The notes: generated by a model from the sequence alone, not told the origin. A DNA stretch of 39,988 bases from Kitasatospora humi (GCF_020907985.1 NZ_JAJJPA010000056.1:1-39988); one strand, 5' to 3'. Shown: positions 8,092 through 15,221, numbered from the stretch's first letter. Program-made: numbers and translations.

Positions 8092-8382
8092 GTGACCAAG
8101 ATCGCCCCCGCCCGCCGGGACCGCAAGGCACGCCCCAACCCGCTGCACGAAGCCCGCATCACCTACATCGACTACAAGGACACGAACCTCCTGCGGAAGT
8201 TCATCTCCGACCGCGGCAAGATCCGAAGCCGTAGGGTCACCCTCCCCCAGCCTTCGGCCGGGGGTGCCCCCACCACCGCCCAGCAGCAGAACGCCATGGC
8301 CAGGGCCATCAAGAACGCCCGCGAGATGGCCCTGCTGCCGTACGTCTCCGGTGCCCCGACCGCCGTGAAGGCCGGCCGGTGA
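8092..8382 (+). CDS. rpsR2: 30S ribosomal protein S18, zinc-free form with an in-frame insertion
   Basis: A 96-residue S18 starting at GTG 8092, with AAGGAAG upstream. Conserved segments are ITYIDYKDTNLLRKFISDRG and ARAIKNAREMALLPY. Zinc-type S18 proteins have extra cysteines; this has none. Between RRVT and QQQ, where family members I remember have about four residues, it has thirteen (LPQPSAGGAPTTA). The excess of about 27 bases coincides with the palindromic repeat at 8244-8272. The insertion keeps the frame and lies in the loop before the final helices, so the protein may still work. The stop overlaps the next start (GTGA). Confidence 0.94.
   Translation: MTKIAPARRDRKARPNPLHEARITYIDYKDTNLLRKFISDRGKIRSRRVTLPQPSAGGAPTTAQQQNAMARAIKNAREMALLPYVSGAPTAVKAGR
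8244..8272. repeat. Streptomyces-type palindromic repeat inside the S18 gene
   Basis: The hairpin has CCCCC (8244-8248), an A/C mismatch, GCC, loop TTC, GGC, then GGGGG (8260-8264), and continues TGCCCCCAC. From memory, short imperfect palindromes of this CTCCCCCAG...GGGGGTGCCCCCA pattern are very numerous between Streptomyces genes. Here it lies in coding sequence without breaking the frame. Confidence 0.7.
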
Positions 8383-9617
8383 GCGGCCGCCTCCCGGTCA
8401 CCGTGCTGTCCGGGTTCCTCGGCGCGGGCAAGACCACGCTGCTCAACCACCTGCTGAACAACCGCGACGGCCTGCGGGTCGCGGTCATCGTCAACGACAT
8501 GAGCGAGATCAACATCGACGCCGCGCTGGTCCGCGAGGGCGGTGGAGCGCTCTCGCGGACCGAGGAACGCCTGGTCGAGATGACCAACGGCTGCATCTGC
8601 TGCACGCTGCGCGACGACCTGCTGGAGGAGGTGGACCGGCTCGCCCGGGCCGGGCGCTTCGACTACCTGCTGATCGAGTCCAGCGGCATCTCCGAACCGA
8701 TGCCCGTCGCGGCCACCTTCGCCTTCGCCCGCGACGACGGCGCGACCCTGGGCGACGTAGCCCGCCTGGACACCATGGTCACCGTGGTCGATGCCGCGAA
8801 CTTCCTGCCCGAACTGCGCGGCGGCGACGAGCTGACGGCACGCGGCCTCGACCAGTACGAGGACGACGAACGCACCGTCAGCGACCTGCTGATGGACCAG
8901 GTCGAGTTCGCCGACGTGCTGGTCCTGAACAAGACCGACCTGGTCACGTCCGAGGAGGCCGACCGGCTCGCCGCCGCGCTCAGCCGCCTCAACCCCGCGG
9001 CCCGGATCGTCCGCGCGACCGGCGGGCGGGTCCCGCCCGCCGAACTCCTCGGCACCGGGCTCTTCGACCTGACCAAAGCCCAGGAGGCCCCGGGCTGGGT
9101 CGCCGAACTCAACGGCGACCACGTGCCGGAGACCGAGGAGTACGGCATCAGCAGCCTGGTCTTCCGCGCCGAACGGCCCTTCCACCCCGGCCGGCTCTGG
9201 GAGTTGGTGAGCCGCCGGCTCGACGCAGGGGAGTTCGGCACCGTGCTGCGCTCGAAGGGCTTCTTCTGGCTGGCCTCCCGACCGGCCGTCACCGGCCTGT
9301 GGTCCCAGGCCGGCTCGGTCGCCCGCTTCGAACCCTCCGGCATGCGCTCGGTCACGAGCCCAGCGACGCACCTGGCTGCTCTGACCGACGCCACAGCGCT
9401 GACCGGCCTCGGCGACGAGCAGGTGCACAACGGCCAGGAGCTGGTCTTCATCGGCACCGGCCTGCAAACGGACGAGCTGCGCGCCGCACTCGCCCACTGC
9501 CTGCTGGGCGACGCCGAGCAAGCGGCCGGGCCGCACGTCTGGACAGCGTTCGAGGACCCGTTTCCCGCGTGGGACGAGTACGGGCTCCAGCAGGACCACG
9601 ACCACTCCCACGCATAG
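8379..9617 (+). CDS. COG0523 zinc metallochaperone GTPase (YciC/ZigA-like), complete
   Basis: A 412-residue protein starting at GTG 8379, overlapping the S18 stop. All family motifs are present. The P-loop is GFLGAGKTT (residues 12-20), with the ESSGISEPMPV switch, CICC (Cys72, Cys74, Cys75) and LNKTDL. The C-terminal CobW_C domain has FFWLASRP and ALAHCLLGDAEQ. The tail DHDHSHA is His-rich, as in many zinc members. Known proteins of this family deliver zinc to client enzymes during zinc starvation in the cytoplasm. The gene lies mid-operon in the Zur-controlled rightward transcript. Cobalamin synthesis (CobW proper) is unlikely because no cob genes are near. Confidence 0.95.
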   Translation: MSGRLPVTVLSGFLGAGKTTLLNHLLNNRDGLRVAVIVNDMSEINIDAALVREGGGALSRTEERLVEMTNGCICCTLRDDLLEEVDRLARAGRFDYLLIESSGISEPMPVAATFAFARDDGATLGDVARLDTMVTVVDAANFLPELRGGDELTARGLDQYEDDERTVSDLLMDQVEFADVLVLNKTDLVTSEEADRLAAALSRLNPAARIVRATGGRVPPAELLGTGLFDLTKAQEAPGWVAELNGDHVPETEEYGISSLVFRAERPFHPGRLWELVSRRLDAGEFGTVLRSKGFFWLASRPAVTGLWSQAGSVARFEPSGMRSVTSPATHLAALTDATALTGLGDEQVHNGQELVFIGTGLQTDELRAALAHCLLGDAEQAAGPHVWTAFEDPFPAWDEYGLQQDHDHSHA

Positions 9618-9645
9618 CAACCGCCACCACCAGGAGGAACCCGGC

Positions 9646-9816
9646 ATGGCCGTCCCCAAGCGCAAGATGTCCCGCAGCAACACCCGGCACCGCCGCGCCA
9701 ACTGGAAGGCGACCACCCCCCAGCTGGTGCCGATCACCATCGACGGCCGCGAGCACCTCGTGCCGCGCCACCTGGTCCGCGCCTACGAGCGCGGCCTGCT
9801 GACCCCAGAGTCCTGA
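9646..9816 (+). CDS. rpmF: 50S ribosomal protein L32, zinc-free form
   Basis: A 56-residue L32 beginning MAVPKRKMSRSNTRHRRANW, with GGAGGAAC 8 bases before ATG 9646. The C-terminal half (REHLVPRHLVRAYERGLL) has none of the CxxC...C zinc cysteines of ordinary L32. It completes the set of six zinc-free ribosomal proteins here. It follows the GTPase by 28 bases and is followed by the 93-residue gene after 6 bases. Confidence 0.97.
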   Translation: MAVPKRKMSRSNTRHRRANWKATTPQLVPITIDGREHLVPRHLVRAYERGLLTPES

Positions 9817-9822
9817 GACGTC

Positions 9823-10104
9823 ATGCCCAAGCCAGCACCTCCGCGCCAGGCCGCCCAGCTGACCGCGCTCAAGAACCACGCCCGCCACCTCCTCGCCCTG
9901 ACGGACGAGGACATCGTCCTGATCCGGCAGCTCGACTGCACCGAGCCCGGCTGCCCGCCCGTCGAGACCGTCGTCGCCGTGCTCCCACCCGGCGGCGGCA
10001 CCCGGCGATGGACGCTCCACCACCCCGTCGACGAGATCACGCCCGACCTGCTCGCAGCCGCCCTCGCCGAGCCCCCGACGACCTCCGAAGGAGAACGACC
10101 GTGA
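9823..10104 (+). CDS. Small unknown protein of the COG0523 operon, 93 residues
   Basis: Soluble protein starting at ATG 9823, right after L32. Its most distinctive part is LDCTEPGCPPVETVVAVLPP (about residues 37-56): two cysteines five apart followed by a strand, then a short HHPVDEIT segment. I do not know its function. The stop overlaps the start of the next COG0523 GTPase (GTGA), so the two are translationally coupled. That hints at a partner or client of the GTPase. The Cys pair and His pair could bind a metal. Confidence 0.85.
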   Translation: MPKPAPPRQAAQLTALKNHARHLLALTDEDIVLIRQLDCTEPGCPPVETVVAVLPPGGGTRRWTLHHPVDEITPDLLAAALAEPPTTSEGERP

Positions 10105-11147
10105 CCAACCCAGCCACGACGATCGAGGAGACCACGGACCAGGTCGACACCCGCGTACCCGTCACCGTCCTGACCGGCTTCCTCGGCTCCGGCAAGACCA
10201 CCCTCCTCAACCGCATCCTCACCGAACAGCACGGCCTGCGCATCGCCGTCATCGAGAACGAGTTCGGCGAGGTCGGCGTCGACGACGCCCTCGTGCTCGA
10301 CGCCGAAGAAGAGATCTTCGAGATGAACAACGGCTGCATCTGCTGCACCGTCCGAGGTGACCTCATCCGCATCCTCGGCGCGCTGATGCGCCGCCGCGAC
10401 ACGTTCGACCGCATCATCATCGAGACCACCGGCCTGGCCGACCCGGCCCCCGTCGCGCAGACCTTCTTCATGGACGACGAAATCGCCTCCCAGCTGCGCC
10501 TCGACGCGATCGTCACCCTGGTCGACGCCGCGCACATCCTGGAGCACCTCGACGAGGTCAAGCCCGAAGGCGTCGAGAACGAGGCGGTCGAGCAGGTCGC
10601 CTTCGCCGACAAGATCGTCCTCAACAAGACCGACCTGGTCAGCGAAGCACACCTCACCGAGGTCACCGCTCGGATCCGGGCGATCAACACCCCGGTCGAG
10701 ATCATCCGCGCCCAGCACGCCAAGGTCGAGCTGGACAAGATCCTGGACGTCCACGCCTTCGACCTCGACCGGGTCCTGGAAGGCGACCCGGCCTTCCTCA
10801 CCGAGACCGAGCACCAGCACGACACCACCGTCACCTCGGTCGGCATCGACCTTCCCGGAGACCTCGACCAGGAGCGCCTCAACCGCTGGCTCGGCCAACT
10901 GCTGCGCACCAAGGGCGCCGACATCTTCCGCTCCAAGGGCATCCTCGCCATCGCCGGCTCCGAGCGGCAGTACGTCTTCCAGGGCGTCCACATGCTGCTG
11001 GAAGGCGAGAACGGGCGCCCGTGGCGGGACGGCGAGATGCGCCGCAACCGCCTGGTCTTCATCGGCCGCAACCTCGACCGCGAGGAACTCAACGAGGGCT
11101 TCGCCGACTGCCTCGCGGCCAACTCCCTTGCAGGAGGCCACGCATGA
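10101..11147 (+). CDS. COG0523 zinc metallochaperone GTPase, second complete copy
   Basis: A 348-residue protein starting at GTG 10101; GAAGGAG upstream and the overlap with the preceding gene decide this over the longer frame from 10008. Motifs are the P-loop GFLGSGKTT (about 26-34), ENEFGEVG, CICC (Cys79-Cys82), ETTGLADPAPV and LNKTDLV. The C-terminal domain ends with RNRLVFIGRNLDREELNEGF. It is more compact than the copy at 8379 and has no His tail. The two intact copies differ enough to be separate subfamilies, perhaps with different clients. Expected to act in the cytoplasm under Zur control. Confidence 0.95.
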   Translation: MTNPATTIEETTDQVDTRVPVTVLTGFLGSGKTTLLNRILTEQHGLRIAVIENEFGEVGVDDALVLDAEEEIFEMNNGCICCTVRGDLIRILGALMRRRDTFDRIIIETTGLADPAPVAQTFFMDDEIASQLRLDAIVTLVDAAHILEHLDEVKPEGVENEAVEQVAFADKIVLNKTDLVSEAHLTEVTARIRAINTPVEIIRAQHAKVELDKILDVHAFDLDRVLEGDPAFLTETEHQHDTTVTSVGIDLPGDLDQERLNRWLGQLLRTKGADIFRSKGILAIAGSERQYVFQGVHMLLEGENGRPWRDGEMRRNRLVFIGRNLDREELNEGFADCLAANSLAGGHA

Positions 11148-12163
11148 CGACCGCCACCAACGCGCCCGCCTGGACCACCGCCGTCGACGACGCGCCGATC
11201 GCCGTCGCCGCAGCCGCCGACCTGGTCGCGATCGCGGGCGCGGGCGGCACCGCCTGGATCCTGGAGGCCGCCACCGGCACCCCGGTCGGCACCGTCACGC
11301 TGCCAGGCGGACTGCTCGCCGCCGCCTTCTCCCCGGACGCCGCCCACCTCGCACTGTCCGGTCCCGTCGGCCACGCGCTCTGGCGCCGCGCCGACGGGCG
11401 CGTCCTCGCCGAGCAGACCGGAGCCTGGTCCAGCGCCGTACGGTGGGCCGCTCCCGACCGGTTGGCGGTCGCCTCCGGGCGCCGCGCCCTCGTACTGGAC
11501 ACCGACGGCGCCCAGCAGTGGGCCACCGACCCCGCACCCAGTACCGTCACCGACGTCGCCTGGCTGCGCGAGGGCCGACGCCTCGCCAGCTCCGCCTACG
11601 GCGGCGTGCGCTGCCACGAGCGGCACACCGACAAGCCGGTCGCCGAGTACAAGTACCTCGGCTCGCACCTCGCCATCGCGCTCAACCCCAACGGCCGCTG
11701 GATCTGCACCGGCAACCAGGACTCCAGCATCCACATCTGGCGCACCCGGGACGGCGACGACCTCACCATGCAGGGCTACCCCGAGAAGATCGCCCGCCTC
11801 GCCTTCGACGACACCGGCCGCTGGCTGGCCTCCGACGGCGCACCCGACATCACCGTCTGGGAGTTCTCCGGCAAGGGACCCGCCGGCACCAGCCCGCGCT
11901 CGCTGCGCGCCCACGAGACCATCACCGCCCTGGCCTGGCGCCCCGGCAGCTCAGCCGTCCTCGCCAGCGCGGGCGCCGAGGGGACCGTCGCCTTCTGGCG
12001 CGCCGACTCCGGCCGCCCCGGCACCCGAGTCAAGCCCACCTGGATGCGGGAACTGCCCGAACCGGTCACCGCAATGGCCTGGGCCGACCCACACACCCTG
12101 GTGATCGCCGACTACGAAGGGCGGATCGAGGCGTGGCCACTACCGGACAGCCTGGCCCGATGA
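11144..12163 (+). CDS. Cytoplasmic WD40-type beta-propeller protein
   Basis: A 339-residue protein starting at ATG 11144, overlapping the GTPase stop by ATGA. It shows about seven WD-like blades. Clear examples are ALNPNGRWICTGNQDSSIHIW, LAFDDTGRWLASDGAPDITVW and ALAWRPGSSAVLASAGAEGT, each ending near a Trp. There is no signal peptide or membrane segment, so it is cytoplasmic. WD40 propellers are scaffolds; a place in a zinc-starvation operon suggests it organises the metallochaperones or a client complex. It has few Cys and His residues, so direct metal binding is unlikely. The coupling of starts and stops makes co-expression with the GTPase very likely. Confidence 0.88.
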   Translation: MTTATNAPAWTTAVDDAPIAVAAAADLVAIAGAGGTAWILEAATGTPVGTVTLPGGLLAAAFSPDAAHLALSGPVGHALWRRADGRVLAEQTGAWSSAVRWAAPDRLAVASGRRALVLDTDGAQQWATDPAPSTVTDVAWLREGRRLASSAYGGVRCHERHTDKPVAEYKYLGSHLAIALNPNGRWICTGNQDSSIHIWRTRDGDDLTMQGYPEKIARLAFDDTGRWLASDGAPDITVWEFSGKGPAGTSPRSLRAHETITALAWRPGSSAVLASAGAEGTVAFWRADSGRPGTRVKPTWMRELPEPVTAMAWADPHTLVIADYEGRIEAWPLPDSLAR

Positions 12164-12558
12164 CGACGCGACCAGGCGGACGGCCCTGCACACTGGTCGT
12201 CTGCCGGGGCTGCTGCTGCGGCAGCACCGCCAAGCACCCCGACACCGACCACCCCGGCCAACTCGCCCGCCTGCACGAAGCCGCCGCCGCCTCGCACGGC
12301 GGGCTGCTCGTGCGCACCACGGACTGCCTGGACACCTGCGCACAGTCGAACGTCATCGTCGTCCAGCCCTCCACCCGAGGCCGCACCCAAGGCGGCCGAC
12401 CGCTCTGGCTCGGCTGGGCACTCGACGACGACAGCCTCGACCTGATCACCCAGTACGCCCTCGCCGGCGGCCCCGGAATCGCCGAACTCCCCGCCACCCT
12501 CGACCTCCAGCGCATCGCACCGCCCCACGCCACCGGCCCGGCGCGAACCCGCCGGTGA
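12160..12558 (+). CDS. Thioredoxin-like [2Fe-2S] ferredoxin family protein
   Basis: A 132-residue protein starting at ATG 12160, overlapping the WD40 stop by ATGA. CTLVVCRGCCCGSTAKHP (Cys10, 15, 18-20) followed by CLDTCAQSNVIVV (Cys56, Cys60) fits the COG3411 thioredoxin-fold [2Fe-2S] ferredoxins. Those use two Cys in each region as cluster ligands. The extra Cys at 19-20 could alternatively bind zinc or another soft metal. It is the last gene of the rightward regulon. An inverted repeat at 12567-12601 follows. Confidence 0.85.
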   Translation: MTTRPGGRPCTLVVCRGCCCGSTAKHPDTDHPGQLARLHEAAAASHGGLLVRTTDCLDTCAQSNVIVVQPSTRGRTQGGRPLWLGWALDDDSLDLITQYALAGGPGIAELPATLDLQRIAPPHATGPARTRR

Positions 12559-12566
12559 CGGCTCCC

Positions 12567-12601
12567 GGTTGCCCACCACCCGTCCGACCAGGCGGGCAAC
12601 C
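12567..12601. terminator. Inverted repeat after the zinc-starvation operon
   Basis: GGTTGCCC (12567-12574) pairs with GGGCAACC (12594-12601) across a 19-base spacer. It lies between the [2Fe-2S] protein gene and the ArsR gene. It could be a weak terminator or an operator for the ArsR protein, and the long spacer makes either reading uncertain. Confidence 0.35.
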
Positions 12602-12627
12602 CACCACTGCGCACGGAAGGACAGGCC

Positions 12628-12954
12628 ATGGGGCACGCACCCGACACCCCGATCACCACCCCGGCCCTCCTGGACCCGCGAACCGCCGAGCAACTCGCGG
12701 CGACCCTGCAAGCCCTCGCCGCCCCCTCACGGCTGCTGATCCTCGCCCGCCTGCGCCAAGGCGCCTGCCCGTCAACCGAACTGGCCACCGCCGTCGGCAT
12801 GGAACAGTCCGCCTGCTCCCACCAACTGCGCCTGCTGCGCACCCTCGCCCTGGTCACCCGCCAGCGCCAGGGCCGCACTTCTGTCTACGCCCTCCACGTG
12901 GCCGCCCTCCTCGACCAGGCCTTCGCCCACATCGAACACTTGCGACTTACCTGA
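12628..12954 (+). CDS. ArsR/SmtB-family repressor with an altered alpha-5 metal site
   Basis: A 108-residue winged-helix repressor starting at ATG 12628, with GGAAGGAC upstream. The DNA-recognition region is MEQSACSHQLRLLRTLALV and the wing is RQGRTSVYAL. The last helix ends FAHIEHLRL, as in zinc or nickel sensors of the SmtB/NmtR/ZiaR kind. The usual run before this helix (DHH or DNHV type) is missing three residues: VYALHVAALL replaces VYALHDxHVAALL. His90, His101 and His104 remain, but an acidic ligand equivalent to SmtB Asp104 appears lost. It may sense a different metal or use a changed site. It could control the preceding operon or the neighbouring transporter. Confidence 0.88.
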   Translation: MGHAPDTPITTPALLDPRTAEQLAATLQALAAPSRLLILARLRQGACPSTELATAVGMEQSACSHQLRLLRTLALVTRQRQGRTSVYALHVAALLDQAFAHIEHLRLT

Positions 12955-13047
12955 CGGGAGTAGCGGAGGCCTGCCTCGCGCGGCAGCCGCTCGGGCCGAC
13001 CGACAGGCCGTTGCCGTCACAGCTCGCCGAGGCGAGTCGATCACAGG

Positions 13048-13725
13048 TCAGCAGGCACAAGCACCGGTACAGGCGCAGGCGCAGCCGCCCTGGCTGGCCT
13101 CGGCGGCAGGGAGTGCGCAGCAGGCTTCGCCGCGCCAGGCCTGCCGGCCCTCCTTGACCGCGATCGCAGCGATCGCCAGGGCGGCGACCGGGTCGGCCCA
13201 GGACCAGCCGAGGGTGACGTTGGCGAGCAGGCCGACCAGCAGGACCGCCGAGAGGTAGGTGCAGAGCAGCGTCTGCTTGGAGTCGGCGACCGCTGAGGCT
13301 GAGCCGAGCTCGCGTCCGGCTCGGCGCTGGGAGGCGGAGAGGACCGGCATGACCGCCAGGGACACGGAGGCCAGCACGACCCCCAGCAGCGAGTGCTGCG
13401 GGTGGCTGCCGCCGCAGAGCGTGAGGACGGCGTCGATGCTCACGTATGCGGCCAGCACGAAGAACGACAGCGAGATCATCCGCAACGTGACGTGCTCCCG
13501 CGCCTCACGCACCACGTGCTCGCGAGCGGAGAACTGCCAGGCCAGGGCGGCGGCTGAGGACACTTCGACGAGGGAGTCCAGGCCGAAGCCGACCAGCGCG
13601 GCAGAGGAGGCCAGGTTGCCTGCGGTGATGGCGGCGACGGCCTCGACGACGTTGTACGCGATGGTGGCGGCGACCAGCAGTCGGATCCGGCGGGCCAGCG
13701 CCTCGCGCCGAGCCGGGGTAGGCAT
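13048..13725 (-). CDS. CDF-like cation efflux protein with Cys-rich tail
   Basis: A 225-residue membrane protein with six predicted transmembrane helices, starting at ATG 13725 where it overlaps the CmtR-like regulator stop (ATGA). It has the short actinobacterial CDF form without the usual cytoplasmic C-terminal domain. ALVGFGLDSLVE in TM2 and VADSKQTLLCTYLSA in TM5 carry the Asp residues expected at the transport site. The tail ends ACCALPAAEASQGGCACACT and then GACAC: many Cys, a likely soft-metal-binding tail. With a CmtR-like repressor upstream, export of Cd, Pb or Zn is the best inference. Confidence 0.9.
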   Translation of the reverse strand: MPTPARREALARRIRLLVAATIAYNVVEAVAAITAGNLASSAALVGFGLDSLVEVSSAAALAWQFSAREHVVREAREHVTLRMISLSFFVLAAYVSIDAVLTLCGGSHPQHSLLGVVLASVSLAVMPVLSASQRRAGRELGSASAVADSKQTLLCTYLSAVLLVGLLANVTLGWSWADPVAALAIAAIAVKEGRQAWRGEACCALPAAEASQGGCACACTGACAC

Positions 13726-14060
13726 CAGCAGCAGTCCTGGTCCGCGGCGTCCGGGCAGGAGCGGGCCCGGTCGACGGCGAGGACGGCGGTGCGAACGTCG
13801 TCCAGGGCGTGGCCGAGCTGCGGGTCGGCGAGCTCGTAGCGGGTTCGGCGGCCGACCGGAACAGCGACCACCAGGCCACAGTCCCGCAGGCAGGCCAGGT
13901 GGTTCGACAGTCGCGTGCGGGAGATCCCGAGCGCTTCGGCCAGGTCGGCGGGGTGCGCCGGGGAGTCCCGAAGGGCGAGCAGGAGGCGGCAGCGGATCGG
14001 GTCGGCGAGTGCGCGGCCGAACCGCACCAGGGCGTCGACGTCGGTGGCAGGCGTCAGCAT
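13725..14060 (-). CDS. cmtR: CmtR-like ArsR-family cadmium/lead repressor
   Basis: A 111-residue ArsR-family protein starting at ATG 14060. It matches Mycobacterium tuberculosis CmtR closely in layout: FGRALADPIRCRLLLAL, then SNHLACLRDCGLVVAV. Cys57, Cys61 and Cys102 fall at the same residue numbers as the three thiolate ligands of CmtR, which binds Cd(II) and Pb(II). A further CC lies at the end. It is translationally coupled to the CDF gene and probably represses both. The candidate operator is at 14091-14106. Confidence 0.9.
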   Translation of the reverse strand: MLTPATDVDALVRFGRALADPIRCRLLLALRDSPAHPADLAEALGISRTRLSNHLACLRDCGLVVAVPVGRRTRYELADPQLGHALDDVRTAVLAVDRARSCPDAADQDCC

Positions 14061-14090
14061 GTGGCCGACGATAGTTCATGATGTCCTGGA

Positions 14091-14106
14091 TTCATAGATC
14101 TCTGAA
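14091..14106. promoter_or_regulatory. Candidate operator of the CmtR-like repressor
   Basis: TTCATAGATCTCTGAA is a 16-base near-palindrome (14 of 16 positions) around AGATCT. A wider AGTTCA (14073-14078) and TGAACT (14103-14108) pair spans it. It lies 31-46 bases before the regulator start, in an AT-rich patch, and next to the Zur-like boxes of znuA. Confidence 0.45.
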
Positions 14107-14131
14107 CTGACGGTCCGGCCAAGTCAAGATT

Positions 14132-14146
14132 CGGTAATGATTTTCA
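14132..14146 (+). promoter_or_regulatory. Zur-like box 1 of znuA
   Basis: CGGTAATGATTTTCA matches the Streptomyces Zur consensus half TAATGATTTTCA exactly. It is about 115 bases upstream of the znuA start. Confidence 0.7.
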
Positions 14147-14170
14147 TCTCAACGCCAATCATTCTGGTTT

Positions 14171-14185
14171 TGAAAATCATTTCTG
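14171..14185 (+). promoter_or_regulatory. Zur-like box 2 of znuA
   Basis: TGAAAATCATTTCTG, about 75 bases before the znuA start, keeps TGAAAAT and a partial complementary half. Two boxes 39 bases apart suggest tight or graded repression of the zinc uptake operon. Confidence 0.62.
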
Positions 14186-14258
14186 ACTAGCGTGGGAGTC
14201 GTCCAGCCGAGGTGGGCCCTTCCACAGGGGCCCGCAGGTCTCAGAGGAGTACCCCGCC

Positions 14259-15221
14259 ATGCGCGCCGTCCTTCCCCGCTCCGTCCGCAGACATCCCGCC
14301 CGCTTCGTACTGAGCGCCGCGGCCGTCGCCGCGCTTGCGGCCACCAGCGCCTGCTCGACCTCCTCGTCGGCCAAGACGAGTTCGCCCGGCGCGGCCGGTT
14401 CCAAGACCATCCAGGTGGTGGCGGCGGAGAACTTCTGGGGCAGCATCGCCACCCAGCTCGGCGGCTCGCACGTGAAGGTGACGAGTGTCATCACCAACCC
14501 GGACACCGACCCGCACTCCTACGAGCCGACGGCCAGCGACGGCCGGACCATCGCGGGCGCGGACTACGCGATCACCAACGGGATCGGATACGACGCCTGG
14601 TCGGACAAGCTGCTGGCCGCCAACCCTGCGCCGAACCGGACAGTGTTGAAGGTCGGTGACCTGGTGGGGAAGAAGGAGGGCGACAACCCACACCAGTGGT
14701 ACTCGCACGACAGCGTGTACAAGGTGATCGACCAGATCACCGCAGACTACAAGAAGATAGACCCGGCCGACGCGGCCTACTTCGACACCCAGAAGCAGAC
14801 CTTCGAGACCCAGACGCTGGCCAAGTACAACCAGCTGGAAGCCGACATCAAGGCGAAGTACGCGGACACCCCGATCGGAGCCTCCGAGTCGATCGTCACC
14901 CCGCTCGCCGAGAGCGTGGGCCTGAAGATGCTCACCCCGGAGACGTTCCTGGACGCGGAGAGCGAGGGCACCGACCCGACCGCCGCCGACAAGGCGACCA
15001 TCGACCAGCAGATCAGCGGCAAGCAGATCAAGGTCTACGTCTACAACACCCAGAACTCCAACCCCGACGTGGTGGCCCAGGTGAACGCGGCCAAGGCACA
15101 GGGCATCCCGGTGGCGCAGGTCACCGAGACCCTGGCGCCGGCCAACGCCACCTTCCAGGACTGGCAGACCCAGCAGCTGCAGGGCATCGCGGACGCGCTG
15201 AAGGCGGCGACGGGCAAGTGA
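14259..15221 (+). CDS. znuA: Zinc ABC transporter, substrate-binding lipoprotein
   Basis: A 320-residue cluster A-I metal-binding protein. The signal peptide ends in lipobox ATSAC with lipidated Cys32, followed by a Ser-rich linker. Metal ligands visible are His86 in TDPHSYEP and His145 in DNPHQWYS; GASESIVTPLAES and a late Asp/Glu would complete the site. The His-rich loop of some ZnuA proteins is absent. The start ATG 14259 has AGAGGAG about 10 bases upstream. First gene of an operon with ATPase, two permeases and zur, behind two Zur-like boxes. It captures zinc outside the membrane and hands it to the permeases. Manganese specificity cannot be excluded from sequence alone, but Zur control favours zinc. 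Confidence 0.94.
   Translation: MRAVLPRSVRRHPARFVLSAAAVAALAATSACSTSSSAKTSSPGAAGSKTIQVVAAENFWGSIATQLGGSHVKVTSVITNPDTDPHSYEPTASDGRTIAGADYAITNGIGYDAWSDKLLAANPAPNRTVLKVGDLVGKKEGDNPHQWYSHDSVYKVIDQITADYKKIDPADAAYFDTQKQTFETQTLAKYNQLEADIKAKYADTPIGASESIVTPLAESVGLKMLTPETFLDAESEGTDPTAADKATIDQQISGKQIKVYVYNTQNSNPDVVAQVNAAKAQGIPVAQVTETLAPANATFQDWQTQQLQGIADALKAATGK

Noticed and set aside
4307..11147. Cobalamin biosynthesis cluster (CobW)
   Set aside because: Only the family name matches; no other cob genes are present, and the context is zinc-free ribosomal proteins with Zur-like boxes.
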